64,000 bases of DNA, taken from positions 62,001 through 126,000 of the forward strand of contig JABLXE010000004.1 in NCBI GenBank assembly GCA_013178225.1. The letters are read 5' to 3'. The notes under the pieces are model-generated. The model did no database searches. It saw nothing but the letters and a program-made list of their open reading frames with translations, and was not told the DNA's origin. Of the stretch, positions 43,237 through 50,988 are shown one piece after another. Source of the stretch: Methanotrichaceae archaeon (GTDB taxonomy: Archaea; Halobacteriota; Methanosarcinia; Methanotrichales; Methanotrichaceae). The position numbers and the translations under genes were made by a program. Every line of letters starts with the position of its first letter. The first letter of the stretch is position 1.

Positions 43237-43950
43237 TTAAGAGGGGCCGATTCTCACTTCATTCTGGAAGGACTGAGTCACCTGGCCTTTGCTCTTAGAC
43301 TTGATCTTGACCTTCTGCTGGAACTGGTTGTAGTCCTGATCCAGGGTCTGGCCGTAATTTGAGCCGGACTGCATTACCGGCTGGTTGCTCCTTCCTGCGG
43401 TCACGGTGGCCTGTACCTGCTGGTTGACCTGGTTGTAAGAGCCGGTCATGTATGCGGTGTTGCTCATGGTCTGGTTGGTCTGGTTGAAGGACTGAGCGTA
43501 GGCCAGGAGCCCCTGCACCAGTGTATTGCCGTCCCCGGTGATTGAGCCCGTGTTCCAGCCGTTCTGGAAGATATTTTCTCCGTATGCGGTCTGGCTCACC
43601 TGCTGGTTGGCGTAGTTGCCGTCGCCAAGAACCGCCAGAGCATTGGCTCCGCTCTGGGTGATCTCCGATCCTTTAGCCTTCTGGTTCACGTTCTGTTTGA
43701 CGGTGTTGCCGTCACCCACAACCACCACGGCGTTCGCTCCGCTCTGGGTGATCTGGCTGCCGGATCCGCTCTGGGAGACACCCTGGCTGATGTAATTGTT
43801 ATTGCCCGAGACCACGGCGGCGTTGGCCGCGCTCTGGCTCACCTGTCCGCTTCCGGACATGCTTATGCTCTGCTTCACCACGTTTCCATAGGCTGCTGCG
43901 GAAGAGACCGTAATCAGCAGCGCAGCTAAGGCAATAGCTAATTTTCTCAT
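43237..43950 (-). CDS. Secreted curlin-like repeat protein, amyloid candidate
   Basis: The 237-residue protein has a clean signal peptide (cut after about SSAAA, residue 20). Four repeats with a period of exactly 30 residues begin at Gln39, Gln69, Gln99 and Gln129, each as Q-S/N-x2-N-A/T-x4-x-G-D/N-x-N followed by Q-x-V-x-Q. This spacing of Gln, Asn, Ser and Gly matches curlin-type beta-solenoid amyloid repeats. The second half is also rich in Gln and Asn. Methanothrix sheaths are reported to be functional amyloid, though made of another protein; a role in sheath or biofilm is inference. No export or nucleator genes (CsgB/CsgG-like) are seen nearby. Confidence 0.72.
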   Translation of the reverse strand: MRKLAIALAALLITVSSAAAYGNVVKQSISMSGSGQVSQSAANAAVVSGNNNYISQGVSQSGSGSQITQSGANAVVVVGDGNTVKQNVNQKAKGSEITQSGANALAVLGDGNYANQQVSQTAYGENIFQNGWNTGSITGDGNTLVQGLLAYAQSFNQTNQTMSNTAYMTGSYNQVNQQVQATVTAGRSNQPVMQSGSNYGQTLDQDYNQFQQKVKIKSKSKGQVTQSFQNEVRIGPS

Positions 43951-43979
43951 CTTTTTTCCCCGTCTATATTATTAATACA

Positions 43980-44112
43980 GCGCGGGGCCGGAGGGATCTG
44001 AAGAGCCCCGCGCCTTGGCGATAAATTCCCACTCTCCTACCGCCATGTCCACCATCCCGGCCATCGAATAAAACCCCTTTTTTCATGTAGGGTTGACATT
44101 GGACTGATCTAA
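43980..44112 (+). promoter_or_regulatory. Intergenic module, copy A
   Basis: The module has a perfect 9-bp stem, GCGCGGGGC (43980-43988) with GCCCCGCGC (44005-44013), with a purine-rich loop. Then comes the box TCCCACTCTCCTACCGCC (44027-44044), an AATAAAAC TATA-like string (about 44067) and TTTTTTCATGTA (44078-44089), with CATGTA 57 bases after the start of the box. GACATTGGACTGATCT follows. Two related copies lie at 45610 and 47446. It is upstream of the DRG GTPase gene and divergent from the curlin-like gene. Confidence 0.6.
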
Positions 44113-44466
44113 GGTCAAAGTGAGAGAATGAGGTCCACGTGAGAGAACGAGGATTTTTCTGAAAAAATCCCAGAGCAGTCCAATCGAAGCCGATATCGGC
44201 AGCAGAAGCTCTGAAGATCGAGAGCCGGTGTGGATAGCGAATACAGGAAGTGCAGGATATGGCACCTCAGGCCAATGGAGAGGTAGAGATGTGGAGGCGA
44301 TCACTGAGGGGATCACCCTGGGGCGATCGTCTCAGAGAGAGGGCCTCAACGCCACAGCTTATTAAGGGGAAGGTTCCAAGATACCCGACCTGATTGCATT
44401 TCAGGCCGAACTCCGGACCGCGAAAGGCATAGCTGCGGTCCCCGGGTTTGGCGAAGAGGATGACAA
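44113..44466 (+). other. Long leader region before the DRG GTPase gene
   Basis: No plausible gene is present in this region. It holds a tandem repeat, GTGAGAGAATGAGG (44120-44133) and GTGAGAGAACGAGG (44139-44152), a GATTTTT/AAAAAATC hairpin right after it, and near the start codon a stem GGACCGC with GCGGTCC (about 44415-44442). If copy A of the module is a promoter, this would be a structured 5' leader of about 350 bases or a separate small RNA. Confidence 0.35.
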
Positions 44467-45570
44467 ATGGCAACCATCGAGGAGCAGATCAAGGCGCTGG
44501 AAGAAGAGATCTTCAATACCCAGAAGAACAAGGCAACAGAGCACCACCTCGGCAAGCTAAAGGCCAAGATCGCGAAGCTGCGGGCACAGCAGGAGCTGCA
44601 GAAGATCAAGGGCGGCGGCCAGGGCCGGAGATACTACATAAAGAAGTCGGGCGATGCCACCGTGGCCCTAGTGGGCTTTCCGTCGGTCGGCAAGTCCAGC
44701 CTGTTGAACTACCTCACGGGCTCCAAATCGGAGGTGGCAGCCTATCAGTTCACCACGCTGGAGGTAATTCCGGGGGTAATGGAGTACAAGGGCGCTAAGA
44801 TTCAGATCCTCGATATGCCGGGAATCATCAAGGGCGCGGCTCGCGGAAAGGGTCGGGGGCGGGAGGTCATAACCGCTGCCCGGGCAGCAGACATAATCCT
44901 GCTCTTGGGAGATGTGTTCAACTACCGCCTGGACATCCTGGAAAGAGAGCTTTATGAGGCCGGAATCCGGCTGGACAAGCAGCCTCCGAACATCCATATC
45001 ACCCAGGAGCAAAAGGGCGGGATCATGGTCAGAAGCACGGTGCAGCTCACCCGCATGACCGAGCTGGAGATCGCAGAGATCATTCGCGCCTACGGCATCG
45101 TCAACGCCTCGGTGACCATTAGGGAAGACATAGACACCGACAGCCTGGTGGACTTCCTGGCCGGAAACAGAGTGTATATACCATCGGTGGTGGCCATCAA
45201 TAAGTTCGATCTCAAGTACGGCGGCGTGGAGCAAAAGATTGGACATGATATCGGACGGGAATACCTGCCGGCCTCTGTGGCCACCCGACAGGGCTTAGAG
45301 GAGCTTAAGGACCTGATATACACCCGATTGGGGTTCATCAGGGTCTACCTGAAGCCCAAGGGCGGAAAAGCCGACATGGAAGAGCCGCTGGTGATCCTTG
45401 ACGGCTCCACGGTGCGAACGGTTTGCGAACACCTGCATCGCGACTTTGTGGAATTGTTCCGGTACGCTCTGGTGTGGGGAAAGAGCGCCAAGTTCCCCGG
45501 TCAATCGGTAGGGCTGGATCATTCGCTAACAGACGGCGACGTCCTCTCAATTATCACCAAGAGAAGATAG
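44467..45570 (+). CDS. DRG-family GTP-binding protein
   Basis: DRG GTPases belong to the Obg-HflX group and associate with ribosomes. The 367-residue protein has a basic helical N-terminus, G1 GFPSVGKSS at residues 70-78, the effector region TTLEVIPGVMEYKGAKIQILDMPGII with G3, an inserted S5D2L-like helical domain, G4 NKFD and a C-terminal TGS domain (about 290-367). Both length and order match archaeal DRG. It starts at ATG 44467 inside a compact ATGACAAATGG context without a clear ribosome-binding site. Confidence 0.95.
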   Translation: MATIEEQIKALEEEIFNTQKNKATEHHLGKLKAKIAKLRAQQELQKIKGGGQGRRYYIKKSGDATVALVGFPSVGKSSLLNYLTGSKSEVAAYQFTTLEVIPGVMEYKGAKIQILDMPGIIKGAARGKGRGREVITAARAADIILLLGDVFNYRLDILERELYEAGIRLDKQPPNIHITQEQKGGIMVRSTVQLTRMTELEIAEIIRAYGIVNASVTIREDIDTDSLVDFLAGNRVYIPSVVAINKFDLKYGGVEQKIGHDIGREYLPASVATRQGLEELKDLIYTRLGFIRVYLKPKGGKADMEEPLVILDGSTVRTVCEHLHRDFVELFRYALVWGKSAKFPGQSVGLDHSLTDGDVLSIITKRR

Positions 45571-45609
45571 AGCATCAAATGCATCGCGGTATATCAAATA
45601 GCATCATCT

Positions 45610-45768
45610 GGCCGATTCCCAGGCATGCAGGAGAGCGAGGAGGAGAGGCTCCTTGCATCCTGGAACGGCCGGGATAAGGGTTCCCACTCACCTATCCGCT
45701 AATCCCGGATTATCTGTCAAAGTTTAAAGCTCTTTTTTTCATGTAGATGCGATGTAGGTCTTATCTAG
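45610..45768 (+). promoter_or_regulatory. Intergenic module, copy B
   Basis: The 5' part is a long stem of 21 bp with single-base bulges: the arms are 45610-45633 and 45649-45670. Then come the box TCCCACTCACCTATCCGC (45682-45699), GTTTAAAGC (45722-45730) as TATA-like box, and TTTTTTTCATGTA, with CATGTA at 45740-45745, 58 bases from the start of the box, followed by GATGTAGGTCTTATCT. It lies 126 bases before the secreted DUF11-type gene. The rest of the spacer 45571-45891 shows nothing else. Confidence 0.6.
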
Positions 45769-45891
45769 GTCATTTGTGGACATGGCCCGGGCCTTGAAAT
45801 AGATCCGGCCATCAGAGCTATCATTCAAGTCTTCTAAATTATTTTTGATAAGCGAATAGTTTTTCTGCAATGGCTGACGACCTAGAGTGCG

Positions 45892-47385
45892 ATGAAGAAA
45901 CTGACTGCGGCCTTGATCGCGCTCTTTTGCCTGGTATGGACCTGCCAATCTCTCACCGACCTCGATTACCGGCTGGGTACCTCCAAACACGGATCTGCGT
46001 CTCTCTCCGATCTGGAGAGCTTTCACGGAGAAAATTCCGCCAGGCTCTCTGTGGATGAAGAGGGAAATTACATCCGGGTCAGCGTCTACTTCGATTATCC
46101 AATGCCTATCATTGATCTCGATCATCTGAGCATGTGGATGTATCCGCAATCAGGCAACGGAAATATCCAGATCGAGATCTTCCTTGATGGAGACGCCGAT
46201 GGCAGCTACAACTCCAAGAGCTCTGACGATGCCAGGCTGCGCTCGGCCAAAAAATCCTGGTCGGAGATGAGCATCGAGACAGAGCAGTGGAACGAGCTGG
46301 ATGGATTTGACCTCTGCTATGAGGAATACGGCGAAGACGGCCTGGCCACGCTGGATGAACGAGCGCATCAGCTACAAGGCCTTGATGTGGTCAGGATCTA
46401 CATCACCATTTACAAAGATCCCGGCGTGGAGACGACATCCGTCTTTTTGGACTACATAAAAGCAGGGGACCAGATAATCAGCTTCGAGCCGCTGGAAGAA
46501 GAGGTGATCAAGAGCGGGCCGGCTTCTGCCAGCCCCGGAGGTCAGATAACCTACACCCTGACCTATGGCAACAACCTTCAAGAGCCGATAGATCTGGTGA
46601 TAACCGAGTTCTACGATTCCCGAACCATCTTTGTGAGCGCAGATCCAGGACCTGACGCTGGCACGGACAACGTCTGGACCATTCGCAGCCTGCAGCCGGG
46701 AGAGCACGGCCAGATCGTGGTGAAGGTCAAGACTAACAAATTCAGCTGCAAAGCGGATATAAATGGAAGAGCCTCAGGAACGGGCTTCACATCGATTAAA
46801 AATATTGTGTCCAACGATCTGGAAAGCTATGAAATAACCAACACCGTGCGGCTCGCCTCCAGCGGATTCAATGCCACAGACACGGTCAGGACGGCCATCC
46901 GGCCGGTGGCCGGCTCGAGCACCAGCTTTAATCATCACGGCTATGGGGATTTTCGGTCACAAGGGTGGCTGAAGTACTCATCCAGCAGCATCATTCTGCA
47001 GCAGGCGATGAACGCCAGCCGGTCGCCGGTGCTGGTCAACCCCGGCAGCAAGACATTGACCTTTTGCGGCCACCTGTATGCCAGCAATGCCTTTCTCAGC
47101 CCGGCCAGGGAGATCTCCTACAGCGAAGAATATCGCTATGCGGATAGCCTGAGGCTTGACACAAACCTCCGTCTGAGCAAGAGCAACACCGATCTGCAGA
47201 GCCTCTCCTCTTTCTCCGGCTGGGCGGAGATCGCGCAGAAATGGCGGAACACTTCCTACATGCAGCAATACGTGGGCTCCTTTTCCCGGGATTTGCAGGC
47301 CCACACCAGGATAGCCAAGAAGACCAAGAGCAGAAGCGAAGATTCGCTGGAGTGCTGCTTTGCATCCCAGGATGTGGAACTGTGA
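45892..47385 (+). CDS. Secreted protein with a DUF11-like domain
   Basis: The 497-residue protein has a signal peptide (first 20 residues, ending CQSLT). Residues about 25-200 form a domain with repeated strands and Asp-rich turns that I cannot name. Residues about 205-290 resemble the conserved DUF11 repeat: GPASASPGGQITYTLTYGNN, then YDSRTIFVSADPGPDAG and LQPGEHGQIVVKVK. The C-terminal 200 residues are Ser- and Asn-rich without a membrane helix. DUF11 domains are common in archaeal envelope proteins. It is preceded by copy B of the intergenic module. Confidence 0.7.
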   Translation: MKKLTAALIALFCLVWTCQSLTDLDYRLGTSKHGSASLSDLESFHGENSARLSVDEEGNYIRVSVYFDYPMPIIDLDHLSMWMYPQSGNGNIQIEIFLDGDADGSYNSKSSDDARLRSAKKSWSEMSIETEQWNELDGFDLCYEEYGEDGLATLDERAHQLQGLDVVRIYITIYKDPGVETTSVFLDYIKAGDQIISFEPLEEEVIKSGPASASPGGQITYTLTYGNNLQEPIDLVITEFYDSRTIFVSADPGPDAGTDNVWTIRSLQPGEHGQIVVKVKTNKFSCKADINGRASGTGFTSIKNIVSNDLESYEITNTVRLASSGFNATDTVRTAIRPVAGSSTSFNHHGYGDFRSQGWLKYSSSSIILQQAMNASRSPVLVNPGSKTLTFCGHLYASNAFLSPAREISYSEEYRYADSLRLDTNLRLSKSNTDLQSLSSFSGWAEIAQKWRNTSYMQQYVGSFSRDLQAHTRIAKKTKSRSEDSLECCFASQDVEL

Positions 47386-47445
47386 AGATTATAGAACTGT
47401 GAAGAAGTCCGCGAATTCTCCGGGCTAAAGGCCCCCGGGAAAGTT

Positions 47446-47587
47446 GGTAGGAGCTGGGAGGGCCCGGAGGGGATGCCCTCCCGTTGGAGGTATAGCGGCG
47501 AGGTCCCACTCTCCTATCCGCCAAAATTACTTTGTTGTGATTATTTAAATCCCTATTTTTCATGTACATGTCATATTGGCTTTATCT
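47446..47587 (+). promoter_or_regulatory. Intergenic module, copy C
   Basis: An 8-bp perfect stem, GGGAGGGC (47456-47463) with GCCCTCCC (47475-47482), has the loop CCGGAGGGGAT, close to the loop of copy A. The box TCCCACTCTCCTATCCGCC starts at 47504, the TATA-like ATTTAAAT is at 47543-47550, and CATGTA starts at 47561, 57 bases from the box start, followed by CATATTGGCTTTATCT. GGTAGGAG (47446-47453) can pair with CTCCTATCC of the box. It lies 48 bases before guaAB. Confidence 0.6.
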
Positions 47588-47634
47588 GAACGCATAACCG
47601 TAAGCCTATTATCTTCGAAGCCGGGCTAGCTAGT

Positions 47635-48549
47635 ATGGCCATGAATGTCGATCGATTCATAAATGACGCGATCTCCGAAATTCAGCGCGAGGTGAAGGGG
47701 AGAGCAATAATTGGACTGTCGGGAGGCGTTGACAGCGCCGTATGCGCAGTTCTGGCGCACCGGGCACTTGGAGACCGGCTGGTTCCTGTTTACGTGGACT
47801 CGGGTCTGATGAGGCAGTTCGAATCCGACCGCATTGAGCAGCTATTCAAGCAGCTGGGGCTGGTCAGGGTCAATGTACAGGACCGCTTCCTGGATGCTCT
47901 GACGGGAATCGAAGATCCGGAGGAAAAGAGAAAGATCGTGGGCGAGACCTTCATCCGCGTCTTCGAGGAAGAGGCCAGAAAGATAGGCGGCGACTGTCTG
48001 ATCCAGGGAACCATCTATCCGGACCGGATCGAATCGGAAGGCGGGATCAAATCGCATCACAACGTGGGCGGGCTTCCGAGCACCATGGAGTTCAAGACCA
48101 TTTTAGAGCCGCTGCGTGATCTCTACAAGGACGAAGTGAGAGAAGTGGCCAGAGCACTCGGCCTTCCGCTGGAGATCTCAGAGAGAATGCCCTATCCCGG
48201 ACCGGGACTGGCGGTGAGAATTGTGGGCGAGGTCACTCGCGAGAAGCTGGAGATCGTGAGGCGGGCCAACGCCATCGTCGAAGAAGAGGTTATGAAGTTC
48301 AAGCCCTGGCAGGCCTTTGCCGCCATTCTCGGAAAGGCCACCGGGGTCAAGGGAGACAACCGGGTTTACGGATGGGTAGTCGCCGTTCGAGCCGTGACTT
48401 CAAGGGACGCCATGACCGCTGACGCGATGGAGCTTCCCTGGGAGGTCTTGAGGCGCATCTCCAGCCGCATAACGGGAGAGATACCGATGGTCGCCCGCGT
48501 AGTTTATGACTTAACGCCCAAGCCTCCGGGAACAATCGAGTTCGAGTAA
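47635..48549 (+). CDS. guaAB: GMP synthase, ATP pyrophosphatase subunit B
   Basis: This subunit activates XMP with ATP and aminates it with ammonia from subunit A. The 304-residue protein has the PP-loop SGGVDS at residues 29-34, the segment [13 protein letters not shown] and the C-terminal dimerisation domain ending PPGTIEFE, which is the conserved C-terminus of GMP synthetases. The glutaminase partner is at 40030-40575. Upstream is copy C of the repeated intergenic module, which is probably its promoter. ATG 47635 and 47641 are both possible starts. Confidence 0.95.
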   Translation: MAMNVDRFINDAISEIQREVKGRAIIGLSGGVDSAVCAVLAHRALGDRLVPVYVDSGLMRQFESDRIEQLFKQLGLVRVNVQDRFLDALTGIEDPEEKRKIVGETFIRVFEEEARKIGGDCLIQGTIYPDRIESEGGIKSHHNVGGLPSTMEFKTILEPLRDLYKDEVREVARALGLPLEISERMPYPGPGLAVRIVGEVTREKLEIVRRANAIVEEEVMKFKPWQAFAAILGKATGVKGDNRVYGWVVAVRAVTSRDAMTADAMELPWEVLRRISSRITGEIPMVARVVYDLTPKPPGTIEFE

Positions 48550-48560
48550 TTCGAGTAATC

Positions 48561-48887
48561 TTAGAGAAGCTGCATTAGAGGATAATCCTTTTCCGGATCG
48601 TATTCGAGCCTGGCCCGAAGGACCTCTCCCTGAAAATCGATCTCTACCTCTGCAGAGATCATCCTTCCTTGCAGCTCCCCGTAGCCGAAGACGTTCTCCT
48701 TGATCATCTCCCGGCTGATGCGCACCTTAACCGATGTGACGAACGGCTGCAAGGATATGCTCTCCTGCATGGCCCGCTCCAGGCCTTCGGCCGTGCTGAG
48801 GCTGACAGGCGTTCCCACGAATTGATGGTAGAGCGCTCCCAGCTTTATGCCGGCTTCAAAGGCAGCTATCTCTCTATTTTCGGGTAT
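48561..48887 (-). CDS. mptD: Dihydroneopterin aldolase MptD (DUF381), start codon uncertain
   Basis: MptD acts in tetrahydromethanopterin synthesis. The conserved part FEAGIKLGALYHQFVGTPVSLSTAEGLERA and the later SLQPFVTSVKVRI identify the family. The only ATG/GTG/TTG start is GTG 48818, but that is inside the conserved block; family similarity continues upstream in frame as NREIAAFEAGIKLGALYHQF. I place a provisional start at ATA 48887, with GGTGAT just before it. This overlaps the end of the synthase gene upstream. A small indel in the assembly would be another explanation. Confidence 0.72.
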   Translation of the reverse strand: MPENREIAAFEAGIKLGALYHQFVGTPVSLSTAEGLERAMQESISLQPFVTSVKVRISREMIKENVFGYGELQGRMISAEVEIDFQGEVLRARLEYDPEKDYPLMQLL

Positions 48888-49522
48888 TTTATCACCACCG
48901 GACTCAAAATGTAAGCCAACGAGGCCGCTGCCAGCACTGCAGCGTAGCCTGACAGGCTGCCCAGGAAGAGCATGTATGCCGCAGCCAGGACCGCAGCTCC
49001 CAGCAAGAGCACGGCCTTGTAGCTGCTAACTTTGGGATAGGGGATGCTTGCCAGCATCAGAACCGACAGCAAGAGCAGCAAGAGCATCGTAAGCTCCGGC
49101 CTCATCAGGGGCACGCTTGCTGCGACCATTATTCCCGCAGCGGGAATGGGCAGACCCTCAAAGAACCGGCTGTTATTGACGGTCAGGTTGAACCTGGCCA
49201 GCCGCAAGGTTCCGCAGAGCAGATAAAGCCCACCGGCCGCCCAGAAGGATGGCGGCAGATCAAAAGCGCTCAAGGCCAGCACGGGCGGTGCCACCCCGAA
49301 GGAGATCAGGTCGGCAAAAGAATCGAGATTCTTTCCGAGCGGGCCCGACCCCATCCTTCTGGCCAGGCAGCCGTCGAGCCCATCGACGGCCATCGAAAAG
49401 ATCAATAGCGTGATGGATAGCGATACCTGGCCCCGTGAGCCAGCCATCAGCGCCAGGAAACCGAATATCGCATTGGAAAGGGATAGTATATCGGGAAGCG
49501 CAACTGCTTTCAGTATGTTCAT
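48866..49522 (-). CDS. pssA: CDP-alcohol phosphatidyltransferase (archaetidylserine synthase type)
   Basis: The 218-residue membrane enzyme joins serine to a CDP-activated lipid. The catalytic motif D-G-x2-A-R-x8-G-x3-D-x3-D is complete (VDGLDGCLARRMGSGPLGKNLDSFADLI). Six or so hydrophobic helices follow. In archaea the product is archaetidylserine. The start overlaps the stop of the decarboxylase gene by 4 bases. The gene order archaeosortase-decarboxylase-synthase is functionally suggestive, because in haloarchaea these lipid enzymes are needed for archaeosortase-dependent protein lipidation. Confidence 0.9.
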   Translation of the reverse strand: MNILKAVALPDILSLSNAIFGFLALMAGSRGQVSLSITLLIFSMAVDGLDGCLARRMGSGPLGKNLDSFADLISFGVAPPVLALSAFDLPPSFWAAGGLYLLCGTLRLARFNLTVNNSRFFEGLPIPAAGIMVAASVPLMRPELTMLLLLLLSVLMLASIPYPKVSSYKAVLLLGAAVLAAAYMLFLGSLSGYAAVLAAASLAYILSPVVIKYPKIER

Positions 49523-50106
49523 GAGCGCTTCACCGCAATCACCGTCTCCCCAGCCCGCACCCGATCGCCCTTCTTGGCCACCAGCCGGTAGCTCTGCGGA
49601 ACGGTCACCTCCACCCTTGAGCCGAACCTGATCATGCCTATTCGCTCTCCCCGGATCACGCGATCTCCGGGGGAGACGTAGCAGATGATCTCTCTCACCA
49701 GAGTGCCGGTGATCAGAGCAAGCTCGATTCCTCCTTCCTCCGTGTCCATGGAGATCCGGTTCTGCTGGTTATTGCCGGCCTGACACAGGAAGGCCGGTCG
49801 ATGTCCTCCCTTGATGTGCCGGACCCCGGTCACCAGTCCGTCCAGCGGAGCCCGGTTCACGTGGACATCACAGGGTCCCATGAATATGATCAGCCTGTCC
49901 TGATCGACCTGTATGATCCGCCCGTCTGCGGGCGCAATCATCCCGTCCCCCAGCGGCAGGCGGTCCGGGTCGCGATGGAAAAAGATCATGAAAATCGAGC
50001 CCAGAAGGGCAAGGCCGGAGATATACCAGCTTCCTAACGCCGCCAGCCCCGCGGTGAGGAAAATTGGTGCCGATATCCAAAGTGATGAGTTCCTGGCCAG
50101 CTTCAA
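49519..50106 (-). CDS. psd: Phosphatidylserine decarboxylase family protein (archaetidylserine decarboxylase type)
   Basis: The enzyme converts the serine head group to ethanolamine and is made from a proenzyme by self-cleavage to give a pyruvoyl group. The 195-residue protein is the short form. Two N-terminal helices anchor it, followed by PLGDGMIAPADGRI, MGPCDVHVNRAP and the cleavage region IRFGSRVEV, where the Gly-Ser bond is cut. It overlaps by 4 bases both the archaeosortase gene upstream and the synthase gene downstream. Confidence 0.9.
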   Translation of the reverse strand: MKLARNSSLWISAPIFLTAGLAALGSWYISGLALLGSIFMIFFHRDPDRLPLGDGMIAPADGRIIQVDQDRLIIFMGPCDVHVNRAPLDGLVTGVRHIKGGHRPAFLCQAGNNQQNRISMDTEEGGIELALITGTLVREIICYVSPGDRVIRGERIGMIRFGSRVEVTVPQSYRLVAKKGDRVRAGETVIAVKRS

Positions 50107-50918
50107 GCCGTACCACCTCCGGGATGCTTGATCTCCGAGGCCAGCTGGTCAATGGTGGCCAGCAGCTCGGGCAGGAGATAAAACACCACGTAGGCGATGA
50201 TCAATAGGGCAATGGTTGAGCCTACCTTGGCGATGACATTGTGGGCCAGGTTAAAGCTGTCTATGCCGAACCAGCCGTAGCCGTAGGCCATGAGAACGAA
50301 GGCGTTTCGGCCTATGTTCAGGATATAGATGGTAAGAGTGGACGCTGCCAGCGCAGCAGCCTTGCGAGCCAAGGGAGCTTTCACCGACACTATAATTCCG
50401 GCAAAGAGAGCAATGCTCTCGATGGCCGTGCAGGCCAGGATTATCTCCACCGACCGTCCGTTGAGGGACATGACGTTCCAGCTCTCCTGCACCACGGGGA
50501 TGGACAGGTTCTGCAGCGTTTGTACCGTCAGCATGGTGGTCACGCCGATCAGCCAGTTCTGCAGGATGGAGATCTGGGCAAAGGGAAAATAGATGATTCC
50601 GCAGATGGAGGCGGCATAGCTCGCCCAGACGCAGGCCGAGGATTCGCAGTGCCTGAATGCGATCAACCAGCCCATGTAAAAACTGAGCAGGCCGGCTGCG
50701 ATTGTCAATGCAGCATTGAAGTAGTCTTCTATGGCCAGATAATGTCCGGGCTGCCCCAGCCAGTACAGGCCGAAGAAGAACCATCCCCACCCGGCCAGAG
50801 AACTGCGTTTAGCAACAGCGGATGCGAGCAGCAATAGAAGGCCAATCCACAGTAGATTGGATAGCAGCCAGGGGGGGCTCATATCAACAGTAGATGGGAG
50901 CACAGGTTTATTTAGCAT
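50103..50918 (-). CDS. Archaeosortase family transpeptidase
   Basis: Archaeosortases cut C-terminal sorting signals (such as PGF-CTERM) and attach surface proteins to membrane lipid. The 271-residue protein has about eight membrane helices and the catalytic set Cys163 (ACTAIES), Arg204 (NIGRNAF) and His226 (AHNVIA). It is the first gene of an overlapping operon with the phosphatidylserine-type decarboxylase and synthase. None of the large secreted proteins in this window ends with a visible PGF-type signal, so the substrates must be elsewhere or carry another motif. Confidence 0.85.
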   Translation of the reverse strand: MLNKPVLPSTVDMSPPWLLSNLLWIGLLLLLASAVAKRSSLAGWGWFFFGLYWLGQPGHYLAIEDYFNAALTIAAGLLSFYMGWLIAFRHCESSACVWASYAASICGIIYFPFAQISILQNWLIGVTTMLTVQTLQNLSIPVVQESWNVMSLNGRSVEIILACTAIESIALFAGIIVSVKAPLARKAAALAASTLTIYILNIGRNAFVLMAYGYGWFGIDSFNLAHNVIAKVGSTIALLIIAYVVFYLLPELLATIDQLASEIKHPGGGTA

Positions 50919-50988
50919 TATCTACCTAACAGCGGAGTAGTGTGATTTTCCCGAGAAAAAAGACATCTCGTTACGGATTCGGTTAGAT

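Noticed and set aside
47446-47525. tRNA-like look of module copy C (stem-loops followed by TATCCGCCA)
   Set aside because: There is no T-loop consensus, no anticodon arm and the putative acceptor pairing is broken, so it is not a tRNA.
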